Source: Afipia clevelandensis ATCC 49720 (GTDB lineage: Bacteria > Pseudomonadota > Alphaproteobacteria > Rhizobiales > Xanthobacteraceae). From it: 64,000 bases of DNA. Under the pieces are notes generated by a model. The model worked only from the letters and a program-made list of their open reading frames with translations, made no database searches and had not been told where the DNA came from. The translations under genes and the position numbers were made by a program. This document shows positions 1-8,316 of this stretch, one piece after another. Numbering within the stretch: the stretch's first letter is position 1; each line of letters starts with the position of its first letter. Location of the stretch: assembly GCF_000336555.1 (NCBI RefSeq), contig NZ_KB375281.1:3026926-3090925 (forward strand). The letters are read 5' to 3'.

Positions 1-239
1 GCAATGCCGCCGATGCCGGCCTTGGCGAGAACCGCATCGAGCGCCTTGGCCTGCGCGTCGGCGGTGAACACCGGGCTGCGCACAAGGCGGAGGAGGTCGG
101 GGCTTTCGGTCAGGAGGGCAGAGAACTTGTCGAGGTCCGCCTTGACGGAATCGACGGATTTCTGGTCGCGCGCCAGTTCAAACAGGGCCGTCGCATAGCG
201 GCCGGACACGCCAGTTACGGAAGGATCTTCAGTTGCCAC
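1..239 (-). CDS. atpH: ATP synthase subunit delta (AtpH), N-terminal part, cut by window edge
   Basis: The delta subunit is part of the F1Fo ATP synthase stalk and anchors the F1 head to the peripheral b/b' subunits at the inner membrane. The 79 visible residues begin [19 protein letters not shown], with the GRYAxALFELA signature typical of alphaproteobacterial AtpH. The start is a GTG at 239, preceded by AGAAGAG as ribosome site. The gene runs off the left edge, where atpAGDC would be expected in this group. Only the N-terminal helical domain is seen, so the rest cannot be judged. Confidence 0.9.
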   Translation of the reverse strand, partial: MATEDPSVTGVSGRYATALFELARDQKSVDSVKADLDKFSALLTESPDLLRLVRSPVFTADAQAKALDAVLAKAGIGGI

Positions 240-972
240 AAAAATCTCTTCTAGCTGTCGAATGCCCAAGAAAAAGACCATCGCTGCGGGGTCGGTGTCA
301 GGGACGACACCAAGCGATCCAAGTCCTTGGAATTCAAGCGGGACTTCGATTTATGGCCGGAGCAACGAACCCAGCAGCCTAAAATCGCGGTTTTGCTATC
401 ATAGGGCGCGCGCAGGTGCAACATGACGCCGATTGCGAACGCACTTTTGCTGGCACCGGTTTGTCGCAGACGGCGAGCGGATGCCAGCCGCGCAATCAAG
501 GGACGGCTTCCGCACAACCTCCGGGGCGAATCCCGAGCGCCTTGATTGCTTACAGGCCGAATCGGCCCTTGCTTCCGCAGCCAGGTCCAGAACTGTTTGC
601 TGTAGAAGCTCCCAACAACGCTTCGCAGATTCCATCCGGAAGTAATGCCAAGCTACCCGTATACCGCATGCAGCATTGCAGTATGCGCATGATTGAAACC
701 AATTGGGCGATATTGCGTTTACTTAGCGGAGCCAATAGTTGCGCCAACTATTCAGTATATAAACGTATATACTGCCACCGAAAACTTTGTGAACTGATTA
801 CTGTCAAGTAATCACAGTCATCTCTCAAATTCTGAACGAATATGTGACGGCACATGGAACGATTCTTCGTGCCGTGCTTATGCCTCATTATGGAAACATC
901 CATCCGCCCACGCAAGCGGCGGCTCGATTTAGCCAGCCGCTGGATGAATATACCAATTTGAGGGACAACTAT
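240..972. other. 733-base intergenic region between atpH and rlpA-like gene
   Basis: This spacer lies between two divergent genes. I see no convincing coding region: short open frames exist on both strands but lack ribosome sites and recognisable protein sequence. It must carry the promoter of the atp operon (minus strand) and that of the rlpA-like gene (plus strand). Its notable content is the palindrome cluster at 665-814, described separately. The stretch from about 690 to 820 is clearly richer in A+T than its surroundings. Confidence 0.6.
665..814. promoter_or_regulatory. Cluster of inverted repeats upstream of the rlpA-like gene
   Basis: Three perfect palindromes follow one another. The first has arms AATAGTTG/CAACTATT around CGC (734-752). 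The second directly abuts it, with arms CAGTATATA/TATATACTG around AACG (753-774). The third has arms TGATTACT/AGTAATCA around GTCA (795-814). An imperfect fourth palindrome, with outer arms CGCAT/ATGCG, lies at 665-687. None is followed by a T-run, so they are not terminators. The AT-rich second repeat could overlap a promoter core. Operator function is inferred from symmetry and position only. Confidence 0.5.
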
Positions 973-1419
973 ATGATTGCCGCTATCAAGCGCATGCCGG
1001 GGCGACCCGCGAAGAATCGGAATGCCTCTGTCGCTTTGATCGCCATCGGCCTGCTGGCGCTGGGCGCCACCGCAAGCGAAGCCGGCCACCGCAAAGCTTC
1101 TCATGAAAGGTCTTGGCGCGACGCCAATGCCTCTATCGGCCGCAGCTTTTCGGGCAAGGCTTCGTACTACGGCAACGAATCCGGCAGCCGCACCGCGTCG
1201 GGCCAGCGCTTCAATCAGGAAGCCATGACCGCCGCCCACCGGACCCTGCCGTTTGGCACCCGCGTCAAGGTCACCCATGCCGGCCGCAGCGTGGTCGTCA
1301 CCATCAACGACCGTGGCCCGTTCATCAAAGGCCGCGTGCTCGATCTGTCGAAGGGCGCAGCCCGCGCCGTCGGCCTGACCGGTCGTGGCGTCGGCCACGT
1401 GGTCGCGGAAGTTCAGTAA
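973..1419 (+). CDS. RlpA-like double-psi beta-barrel protein
   Basis: This 148-residue protein is related to RlpA septal-ring lytic transglycosylases, which cleave peptidoglycan glycan strands lacking stem peptides in the periplasm. A hydrophobic signal segment (about residues 18-35) ends in ATASEA. The double-psi barrel core follows, with ASYYG (63-67), TASGQRF, TLPFGTRVKVT, NDRGPF (112-117) and LDLS with Asp124. There is no SPOR domain, as in the short alphaproteobacterial forms. The ATG at 973 is chosen over an upstream in-frame GTG at 844 because GAGGGAC precedes it and it places the signal peptide at the N-terminus. Enzyme activity is not proven. Confidence 0.85.
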   Translation: MIAAIKRMPGRPAKNRNASVALIAIGLLALGATASEAGHRKASHERSWRDANASIGRSFSGKASYYGNESGSRTASGQRFNQEAMTAAHRTLPFGTRVKVTHAGRSVVVTINDRGPFIKGRVLDLSKGAARAVGLTGRGVGHVVAEVQ

Positions 1420-1456
1420 GCGTTGCGTTGAGTCAAGTTGCGTAACATGTCGCGTT

Positions 1457-1489
1457 GAAAAGGCCGATGCCAGTCGCACCGGCCTTTTT
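1457..1489 (+). terminator. Intrinsic terminator after the rlpA-like gene
   Basis: A stem of AAAGGCC and GGCCTTT closes a loop of about 15 bases and is followed by a short T-run, 38 bases after the rlpA-like stop codon. It is positioned to end that single-gene transcript. Confidence 0.75.
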
Positions 1490-1509
1490 CATGGGTACGC
1501 TCTCCACTT

Positions 1510-1605
1510 CGTCATTGCGAGCGAAGCGAAGCAATCCATGGCTCACATGGATTGCTTCGTCGCCATAGACGCGCTTGAACGCGCTAATGGCTCCTCGCAA
1601 TGACG
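1510..1605. repeat. Dispersed palindromic repeat, family A, copy 1
   Basis: The element is bounded by CGTCATTGCGAG and its inverse CTCGCAATGACG. Inside is a nested pair, GAAGCAATCCATG and CATGGATTGCTTC. The whole 96 bases can fold into one long hairpin. Other copies lie at 31774-31854, 34201-34280 and 61470-61550. This copy ends two bases from the priA stop codon. It resembles REP/MITE-like palindromic elements of bradyrhizobial genomes; no transposase is encoded. Confidence 0.9.
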
Positions 1606-1607
1606 AT

Positions 1608-3782
1608 CTACAGAAAACTCTGCGGATCGATATCGACCTCGAGCTTGAGATTGCCCTTGGTTGTCGGGCCGGCCGAGAGCCAGTCGCGCATGTAAGCCGA
1701 CAGGTCGATGCTGCGCACCGATTTCACCAGAATGCGAAAGCGATAGCGGCCCTTGATAACCGCAAGCGGCGCTTCCGCCGGTCCCAGCACCTGAACCCGC
1801 TCGTCGAGCGGCGCTGCCGCCGCGAGCTTGCGCGCAAAACCCTCCGCAGTCGGACGATCGCCCGCCGAAATAATCAGCGACGCCAGCCGCCCGAACGGCG
1901 GATACAGCGTTCGTTCGCGCGCCTCGATCTCGCTGGCATAGAAAGCCTCGCGATCCGACGCGACCAGCGCCTTCATCACCGGATGCTCGGGCTGATGGGT
2001 TTGCAGGAAACCGACGCCGCGGCCCTGCTCGCGTCCGGCGCGGCCGATCACCTGATTGAGCAATTGGAATGTGCGCTCGGCGGCGCGCGGATCGCCGTTG
2101 CCAAGACCCAGATCCGCATCGACGACGCCAACGAGATTGAGGCGCGGAAAATTATGCCCCTTCGCCACGAGCTGCGTGCCGATGATGATATCGACGCGGC
2201 CTTCCGCGATCTCGTTCAGTTCGGATCGCATGGTCTCGATGTCGGTGATGAGATCGCTCGACAGGACCATGGTGCGCGCATCAGGGAAAAGATTCGCAGC
2301 TTCCTCCTGCAGACGCTCGACACCGGGGCCGATGGCGGCGAGCGATTCCTCCGCGCCGCAATGCGGGCACTGATGCGGGCGCGGTGTCGAGAAGCCGCAA
2401 TGATGACAGACCAGCCGCTGGCGGAAGCGATGATCCACCAGCCACGCATCGCAGATGGTGCAGGCGAAGCGATGCCCGCAGGCACGGCATAGCGTCAGCG
2501 GCGCATAGCCGCGGCGATTGAGAAACAGCAGCGCCTGCTCCTTGCGTTCGATCGCGATTCTGATCTCTTCCGCAAGACGCGGCGAAATGAAACGCCCGCG
2601 CGCCGGTCCTTCGCGCTTGAGGTCGATGGCTTCGATCTGCGGCATGTGCTGGCCGCCGAAACGCGAGGGCAGCGCCACGCGGCGATAGCGTCCCTTGCGC
2701 GCATTGACTTCGGATTCGACGGACGGCGTCGCAGAACACAGCACCACAGGTATCTTCGCAATCGATCCGCGGACCACCGCCATGTCGCGGGCGTGATAAT
2801 GCGCGCCCTCGTCCTGCTTATAGGCCTGGTCGTGCTCCTCATCGACAATGATGAGGCCGAGATCGGCATAAGGCAAAAAAAGCGCCGAGCGCGCGCCGAC
2901 AACCACCGGCGCGTCGCCTGCTGCGACAGCCGCCCAGTTGCGCGCGCGGGTGCGCGGCGTCAATTCCGAATGCCACTCAATCGGCCGCACGCCGAAACGC
3001 GATGCAAAGCGATCCAGAAACTGTCCGGTCAGCGCAATTTCCGGCATCAGGATCATGGTTTGCCGGCCGCGCCTGATGTTCTCCGCCACCGCCTCGAAAT
3101 ACACTTCCGTCTTGCCGGAGCCTGTCACGCCGTCGAGCAGCGCGACCTGAAACTCGGTCTTTGCAACGAGATCCTTCATTGCGTCCGCTGCGATGCGCTG
3201 CTCCGGTGAAAAATCCGGTTCCGCAAATGACGGATCGGGCGCGGGCGGAGCGAGGTCGCGCGGCATCGGCTCGGTGGCGAGCGTGCCTTCATCGACGAGG
3301 CCGTCGATCACGCCGGGACTGACGCCCGCTTCCTTCGCTGTTTCGGATTTCGCGTGCAGCAGCCTGTCCGACAGCACCTCGATCACGCGATGACGCGCCG
3401 GCGTCATCCGCTGCGGCGGCGTGCCGACCAGCCGCACGCCCATGCGTACGCGCTCGGGTCCCAGGTGCTCGCCCATGCGCAATGTCATGCGCAGCACCAT
3501 GCCCCGCGCCGACAGCGTATAGTTGGCGACCCAATCGACGAAGCTGCGCAGTTCCGGCTTCAACGGCGGCACGTCCAGCTTGTCGCCGGTGTCCTTGAGG
3601 CGGTTGTGCAGCCGGGGATCGGGATTTGGATTCTCGGCCCAGACCACGGCGGTGACCTCGCGCGGCCCGAGCGGCACGCTCACCACATCGCCGGGATTCA
3701 GCTCGACGCCATCGGGCACGCGATAGGAATAGGTCTGGTTCAGGGCCACCGGGACAAGAACGTCGACAACTCGTCTTGCCAT
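1608..3782 (-). CDS. priA: Primosomal protein N' (replication restart helicase PriA)
   Basis: PriA recognises abandoned replication forks and reloads the replisome through the primosome. The protein has 724 residues, the usual length. It shows an N-terminal 3'-DNA-binding domain, a superfamily 2 helicase core with Walker A GVTGSGKT (218-225) and DEEH (314-317), and eight zinc-binding cysteines at 432, 435, 441, 444, 459, 462, 472 and 475. The ATG at 3782 begins MARRVVDVLVPVAL, as in relatives. The ribosome site is weak. It is transcribed divergently from xerC across an 84-base gap, and its stop lies next to a family A repeat. Confidence 0.96.
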   Translation of the reverse strand: MARRVVDVLVPVALNQTYSYRVPDGVELNPGDVVSVPLGPREVTAVVWAENPNPDPRLHNRLKDTGDKLDVPPLKPELRSFVDWVANYTLSARGMVLRMTLRMGEHLGPERVRMGVRLVGTPPQRMTPARHRVIEVLSDRLLHAKSETAKEAGVSPGVIDGLVDEGTLATEPMPRDLAPPAPDPSFAEPDFSPEQRIAADAMKDLVAKTEFQVALLDGVTGSGKTEVYFEAVAENIRRGRQTMILMPEIALTGQFLDRFASRFGVRPIEWHSELTPRTRARNWAAVAAGDAPVVVGARSALFLPYADLGLIIVDEEHDQAYKQDEGAHYHARDMAVVRGSIAKIPVVLCSATPSVESEVNARKGRYRRVALPSRFGGQHMPQIEAIDLKREGPARGRFISPRLAEEIRIAIERKEQALLFLNRRGYAPLTLCRACGHRFACTICDAWLVDHRFRQRLVCHHCGFSTPRPHQCPHCGAEESLAAIGPGVERLQEEAANLFPDARTMVLSSDLITDIETMRSELNEIAEGRVDIIIGTQLVAKGHNFPRLNLVGVVDADLGLGNGDPRAAERTFQLLNQVIGRAGREQGRGVGFLQTHQPEHPVMKALVASDREAFYASEIEARERTLYPPFGRLASLIISAGDRPTAEGFARKLAAAAPLDERVQVLGPAEAPLAVIKGRYRFRILVKSVRSIDLSAYMRDWLSAGPTTKGNLKLEVDIDPQSFL

Positions 3783-3866
3783 GGTGAGAGGGGCCCGGAT
3801 TAAGGAGGATATAAGGAAAAGGGTGCGATAAACCGATTCCTGTCAAGGATCGAACGCATCCGGCAT

Positions 3867-4853
3867 ATGATGGTCAAAGCCGCCAAAGCAACCATTTCCA
3901 GCGACAGCGATGCGCAGATCACCTGCGCCGCGCCGGACCTCTTGGCCGAAATCGCAAGATGGCAATCCCATCTGCGCGCCGAGCGGCGCCTGTCGCCGAA
4001 AACGCTGGAAGCCTATTCGCGCGACCTGCGCCAATGCCTCGTGTTCCTGAGCGGGCACTGGGGCGATCTTGTCACCCTGAAGCAGTTCGCCGCCATCGAG
4101 GCGACCGACGTGCGGGCCTTCATGTCGTCGCGGCGCGCGGACGACATCGGCGGGCGCTCGCTGATGCGGGCGCTGGCGGGATTGCGTTCATTCGGCCGTT
4201 TTCTGGAACGCGAGGGCAAGGGCAAGGTCGGCGCACTGTCCGCGATCCGCGCGCCCAAGATCGGCAAGAGCTTGCCGAAGCCGATCCAGATGACCGCCGC
4301 ACGGCAGATGACCGATGCGGATATTCGCGCTGGCGAAAACCGCGAACCATGGATCTGGGCGCGCGATGCCGCCGTGATGGCGCTGCTGTACGGATCGGGC
4401 CTGCGCATCTCCGAAGCCCTCGGCCTGAAGCGGCGCGACGTCCCGCTGCCTGGCAAGGGCGACGTGATCACCGTGACCGGCAAGGGTAACAAAACGCGCA
4501 TGGTGCCGGTGCTGCAAAACGTCCTGTCGCTCGTTCAGGATTATGTCGCGGCCTGCCCGCACACGATTGCGCCGGACGCCCCGATTTTTGTCGGCGCGCG
4601 CGGCGGCCCGTTGTCGCCGCGCATCATCCAGCTCACAATGGAGCGTCTGCGCGGCGCGCTCGGCCTGCCCGACAGCGCAACCCCTCACGCACTGCGCCAT
4701 TCCTTCGCCACACACCTGCTGACGCGCGGCGGCGATCTGCGCGCCATTCAGGAATTGCTCGGCCACTCCTCACTGTCGACGACGCAGATTTATACAGGCG
4801 TCGATGCCGACCGGCTGCTTGACGTCTACAAGACGGCCCACCCCCGCGCGTGA
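3867..4853 (+). CDS. xerC: Tyrosine recombinase XerC
   Basis: XerC works with XerD at dif to resolve chromosome dimers before division. The 328-residue protein has an N-terminal SAM-like core-binding domain (about 24-115) and a C-terminal catalytic domain with Arg180 (GSGLRISEAL), Lys206, His274 and Arg277 (HALRH), His300 (LLGH) and nucleophile Tyr309. All catalytic positions are intact. The start is one of two adjacent ATGs (3867 or 3870), with AAGGA about 17 bases upstream. The priA-xerC pairing is chromosomal, so this is a housekeeping recombinase rather than an element integrase. Confidence 0.92.
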   Translation: MMVKAAKATISSDSDAQITCAAPDLLAEIARWQSHLRAERRLSPKTLEAYSRDLRQCLVFLSGHWGDLVTLKQFAAIEATDVRAFMSSRRADDIGGRSLMRALAGLRSFGRFLEREGKGKVGALSAIRAPKIGKSLPKPIQMTAARQMTDADIRAGENREPWIWARDAAVMALLYGSGLRISEALGLKRRDVPLPGKGDVITVTGKGNKTRMVPVLQNVLSLVQDYVAACPHTIAPDAPIFVGARGGPLSPRIIQLTMERLRGALGLPDSATPHALRHSFATHLLTRGGDLRAIQELLGHSSLSTTQIYTGVDADRLLDVYKTAHPRA

Positions 4854-4967
4854 CATAAATAAGTCGTGTCCTGAATAAGTCGTGCGTTGCCGCCGCCTCG
4901 CCCCTTGCGCGCGGACGGCAGTTCGGTCAATCGTGGCGCACATTTCGATCCGGAGGGGATATTCGAC

Positions 4968-5558
4968 ATGGGCGCACACGAAAGCATGGAGCATGCGGAG
5001 CACGCCGAGCACGCTTCCAGCTCCAACAAGAGCATTGCCTTGCTGATCGCGGTGATCGCGCTGTTCCTGGCGTTCTCCGAAACCCTCGGCAAGGGCGCCC
5101 AGACCGAATCCATCAGCAAGAACGTCGAGGCCTCGAATCTGTGGGCCTTCTTCCAGGCCAAGAGCATCCGGCGCACCACGGTTCAGGCCGTCGCCGAACA
5201 CGCCAAACTCAGCCTTGGCGCGGCAACCGACGAGGCGCAAAAGGCGGCGCTGGCCAAGCAGATCGACGACTGGACCAAGACCGCGGCGCGCTATCGCTCC
5301 GAGCCGGAAACCGGCGAAGGCTCCGAACAACTGGCGGCCCGCGCCAAGGAAGCCGAGCACGCCCGCGATCTCGCGATGGCGCGCTATCATCACTATGAAG
5401 TCGCCTCGGCCGCATTCCAGATCGGGATTGTGCTGGCGTCCGCGACCATCATCACCGGCATGGTGGCACTGGCGTGGATTTCAGGCGCGCTGGCGCTGGC
5501 CGGTCTCGCCTTCACCGCGATCGGCCTGTTTGCCCCGCACGCCGTGCATTTGATGTAG
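4968..5558 (+). CDS. DUF4337 family membrane protein
   Basis: A 196-residue protein of unknown function matching the DUF4337 pattern. A His- and Glu-rich cytosolic start contains a tandem EHAEHAEHA stretch. One transmembrane helix follows (about 22-41), then a soluble helical middle of about 100 residues, then two hydrophobic helices at the C-terminus (about 150-195). The ATG at 4968 has a strong GGAGGGG site; an upstream in-frame ATG at 4887 lacks one. An 11-base direct repeat (AATAAGTCGTG at 4858 and 4874) lies in the gap after xerC. The stop codon abuts that of the next gene on the other strand. Confidence 0.75.
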   Translation: MGAHESMEHAEHAEHASSSNKSIALLIAVIALFLAFSETLGKGAQTESISKNVEASNLWAFFQAKSIRRTTVQAVAEHAKLSLGAATDEAQKAALAKQIDDWTKTAARYRSEPETGEGSEQLAARAKEAEHARDLAMARYHHYEVASAAFQIGIVLASATIITGMVALAWISGALALAGLAFTAIGLFAPHAVHLM

Positions 5559-6077
5559 CTAGCGCGACGCCTGTATCCGCCGCCGCAAACGCCGGACAAA
5601 TCCGGGCGACGCGCGGCGGCGAAGACGATTGACCCAATGCAGAATCCGGATTTTCAGCGGCGCGACAATCGCCAGCGCGCGTACGCGCAGATCGAGCACG
5701 AAGTCGTAGAGCGCGCGGAACCAGCCCATCTGCAGCAGCTTCTCGCGCGTCACATCGAACACGAATGCGACGATGCCGACGCCGAGAACCTTCTGAAACA
5801 CGATCAGCGTCGTTCCGCCGACGAAATACTTGTGCGCCAGCAGCCACGCCGCGACGAAGTTGAGCGGAAACAGAATGATGACCGGCACTGCGAACACCAT
5901 CAGCGTGAGCGCCGGTGAGAGATGTTCGATCCGGTCCGCCAGCCACGCCTTGAGGCGCGGCAGCGGAATCAGCGCGACAACGCGCGCAATGATCGGCTCG
6001 ACGCGGTCCCAAAGCCACGCTTCGAGCAGAAAGAGCAGCGCAAGCAGGACCCAGAGCGGGCGAAGCAACCGGCGCAT
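5559..6077 (-). CDS. Hypothetical integral membrane protein
   Basis: This 172-residue protein has no family I recognise. An N-terminal hydrophobic segment (about 5-22), a long hydrophobic stretch (about 56-81) and a third (about 88-108) suggest three membrane passes. The Arg-rich tail (RRLRRRIQASR) is probably cytosolic. It lies 44 bases after lpdA on the same strand, so it is probably the last gene of the TCA-cycle transcript. Its stop codon touches the DUF4337 stop with no terminator between them. Confidence 0.65.
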   Translation of the reverse strand: MRRLLRPLWVLLALLFLLEAWLWDRVEPIIARVVALIPLPRLKAWLADRIEHLSPALTLMVFAVPVIILFPLNFVAAWLLAHKYFVGGTTLIVFQKVLGVGIVAFVFDVTREKLLQMGWFRALYDFVLDLRVRALAIVAPLKIRILHWVNRLRRRASPGFVRRLRRRIQASR

Positions 6078-6121
6078 GACGGATTCTCATCCAGCATGAC
6101 CGGCTGAATGCCGGCCTGTGC

Positions 6122-7525
6122 TCACATATGGATAGCGCGCTTTGCGACCGCAAGCGCGGCTTCCTTGACCGCTTCCGACCGGGTCGGATGGGCGTGGCAG
6201 GTGCGGGCGAGATCTTCCGCCGACCCGCCGAACTCCATCAGCACGCAGCCTTCGTGAATCATCTCGCCGGCTTCCGCGCCGATGATGTGGACACCGAGAA
6301 CGCGATCGGTCTTTGCATCCGCGAGGATTTTCACGAAACCATCGGTGGTCTGATTGACCTTGGTGCGGCCGTTGGCGGTGAACGGAAACTTTCCGACATT
6401 GTACGCGATGCCAGCCTGCTTCAGCTCTTCTTCCGTCTTGCCCACGGATGCGACTTCCGGGAAGGTGTAGATCACCGACGGAATGACATCGTAGTTGGTA
6501 TGTCCGGCCTGACCGGCAAGAATCTCTGCGACCGCGATGCCCTCGTCTTCCGCCTTGTGCGCCAGCATCGGGCCTGCGATCACGTCGCCGATGGCGTAGA
6601 TGCCCTTCACGTTGGTGGCGAAGTGACCGTCGGTCTTCACGCGCCCGCGCTGATCGAGTTCGACACCGGCTTCTTTCAGGCCGAGGCCTTCGATGTAAGG
6701 CACGCGCCCGATCGCTACCAGCACCACATCGGTGTCGATTATCTCGGATGCGCCGCCGGCCGCAGGTTCGAGCGTCGCCTTCAGCTTCTTGCCGGACGTA
6801 TCGACGGACGTGACCTTGGTGCCGAGCTTGAAGGTCATGCCCTGCTTCTCAAGGATGCGCTGGAACGAACGCGCGACCTCGCCGTCCATGCCGGGCAGAA
6901 TCCGATCCAGGAATTCAACCACGGTGACCTCAGCGCCGAGCCGGCGCCACACCGAACCAAGCTCAAGGCCGATCACACCGGCGCCAATCACCAGCATCTT
7001 CTCCGGCACCTTTTCGAGCGAGAGAGCGCCGGTGGACGACACGATACGCTTCTCGTCGATCTCGACGCCCTTGAGCCTGGCCACGTCGGAGCCCGTGGCG
7101 ATCACGATATTCTTGGTCTCGAGAATCTGGGTCTTGCCGTCGGCGCCCTTCACCTCGACCTTGCCCGCACCGAGAATTTTGCCGGTGCCGACATAGGGGT
7201 CGATCTTGTTCTTCTTGAACAGGAACGACACGCCCTTGACGTTGCCGTCCACGCCGTCGTCCTTGAACTTCAGCATGGTCGGCAGATCGAGCTTCGGCTT
7301 TGCAACGACGACACCCATCTTGGGCAGCATGTGCGAGGCTTCCTCGAAACGTTCGGAGGCCTGCAGCAGCGCCTTGGACGGAATGCAGCCGATGTTGAGA
7401 CAGGTGCCGCCGAAGGTGGGCCATTTCTCGACCACTGCGACCTTCATGCCAAGCTGCGCCGCGCGGATCGCGCATACATAGCCGCCGGGACCGGTGCCGA
7501 TAACGATGAGATCATAAGAAGCCAT
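6122..7525 (-). CDS. lpdA: Dihydrolipoyl dehydrogenase, E3 of the 2-oxoglutarate dehydrogenase complex
   Basis: E3 reoxidises the dihydrolipoyl group of the E2 subunit and passes electrons to NAD+ through FAD and a redox disulfide. The 467 residues show the FAD-binding GTGPGG (10-15), the redox pair Cys42/Cys47 in [13 protein letters not shown], the NAD-binding GAGVIG (181-186), and the C-terminal HAHPTRSE active-site motif at the dimer interface. The ATG at 7525 is preceded by AGGAT. Its place downstream of sucA and sucB indicates that it serves the 2-oxoglutarate complex; sharing with other lipoyl complexes is possible. Confidence 0.95.
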   Translation of the reverse strand: MASYDLIVIGTGPGGYVCAIRAAQLGMKVAVVEKWPTFGGTCLNIGCIPSKALLQASERFEEASHMLPKMGVVVAKPKLDLPTMLKFKDDGVDGNVKGVSFLFKKNKIDPYVGTGKILGAGKVEVKGADGKTQILETKNIVIATGSDVARLKGVEIDEKRIVSSTGALSLEKVPEKMLVIGAGVIGLELGSVWRRLGAEVTVVEFLDRILPGMDGEVARSFQRILEKQGMTFKLGTKVTSVDTSGKKLKATLEPAAGGASEIIDTDVVLVAIGRVPYIEGLGLKEAGVELDQRGRVKTDGHFATNVKGIYAIGDVIAGPMLAHKAEDEGIAVAEILAGQAGHTNYDVIPSVIYTFPEVASVGKTEEELKQAGIAYNVGKFPFTANGRTKVNQTTDGFVKILADAKTDRVLGVHIIGAEAGEMIHEGCVLMEFGGSAEDLARTCHAHPTRSEAVKEAALAVAKRAIHM

Positions 7526-7558
7526 GGGATTTATCCTGTACGCACAGAGAAATGAGAA

Positions 7559-8302
7559 TTAACGGCCGCCCGAAACGTCGATGATGGTTCCGGTGACATA
7601 GGATGCGTCATCCGACACCAGCCAGACGACAGCATTGGCGATTTCATCCGCGGTGCCGACACGTTTCATCGGTACCATGTGCGCCAGCCGGTGCGCGCGA
7701 TCGGGTTCGCCGCCGCTGGCGTGAATTTCCGTGTCGATCAAGCCGGGCCGAATCCCGACAACGCGGATACCTTCGGTGCTGACTTCGCGGGCCAGCCCGA
7801 CTGTGAATGTGTCGATCGCGCCTTTCGAGGCGGCATAGTCCACATACTGGGCCGGAGAGCCCAGTGTCGCCGCCACCGACGACAGATTGACGATGACCCC
7901 GCCTGTGCCGCCATGCTTGCTCGACATGCGCTTGACCGCTTCGCGCGCGCACAGGATGCTGCCGACAATGTTGATGTTCATCATGCGGGCGAGTCGTGCG
8001 GCGGACATCTCGTCGACGCGGGCGGTGGCATCGACCACGCCGGCATTGTTAACGAGCGCACCGAGCTTGCCGAAGGCGTCGGCCTTCTTGAACAGATCGA
8101 GGATGTCGGCCTCGACGCCGACATCGCATTTCACCGCGATGGCCTTGCCGTTGCTGGCTTCGATCGTCCCGACAACGTCGTCAGCCGCTGCCTTGTTGCT
8201 GGCATAGCCGACAACAACCTTGTAACCGCGCTTCGCCAGGGCCAGCGAAGTCGCGCGGCCGATGCCACGGCTTCCTCCGGTGACAATGGCGACGCTGCTC
8301 AT
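7559..8302 (-). CDS. SDR-family NAD(P)-dependent oxidoreductase inside the TCA operon
   Basis: A 247-residue classical short-chain dehydrogenase. It has the cofactor motif TGGSRGIG (8-15), NNAG (about 85-88), the active-site serines near 141-142, and Tyr156/Lys160 in YAASK. The substrate cannot be read from the sequence; FabG-like and sugar or alcohol dehydrogenases share this layout. It lies 14 bases after sucB and 33 bases before lpdA on the same strand, so it is almost certainly co-transcribed with the 2-oxoglutarate dehydrogenase genes. That placement is unusual compared with the textbook sucAB-lpd order. Confidence 0.85.
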   Translation of the reverse strand: MSSVAIVTGGSRGIGRATSLALAKRGYKVVVGYASNKAAADDVVGTIEASNGKAIAVKCDVGVEADILDLFKKADAFGKLGALVNNAGVVDATARVDEMSAARLARMMNINIVGSILCAREAVKRMSSKHGGTGGVIVNLSSVAATLGSPAQYVDYAASKGAIDTFTVGLAREVSTEGIRVVGIRPGLIDTEIHASGGEPDRAHRLAHMVPMKRVGTADEIANAVVWLVSDDASYVTGTIIDVSGGR

Positions 8303-8316
8303 TCCGGCCCCCGCGA

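Noticed and set aside
416-811. Possible small genes in the atpH-rlpA spacer
   Set aside because: The frames have no ribosome sites, codon use unlike the neighbours and no protein features. The palindromes would lie inside them.
3867-4853. xerC as a phage or island integrase
   Set aside because: Length, motif set and position beside priA fit the housekeeping XerC; there is no tRNA, attachment repeat or cargo nearby.
6128-7555. A 475-codon open frame antisense to lpdA
   Set aside because: It is the complement of dihydrolipoyl dehydrogenase codons; no recognisable domain is encoded.
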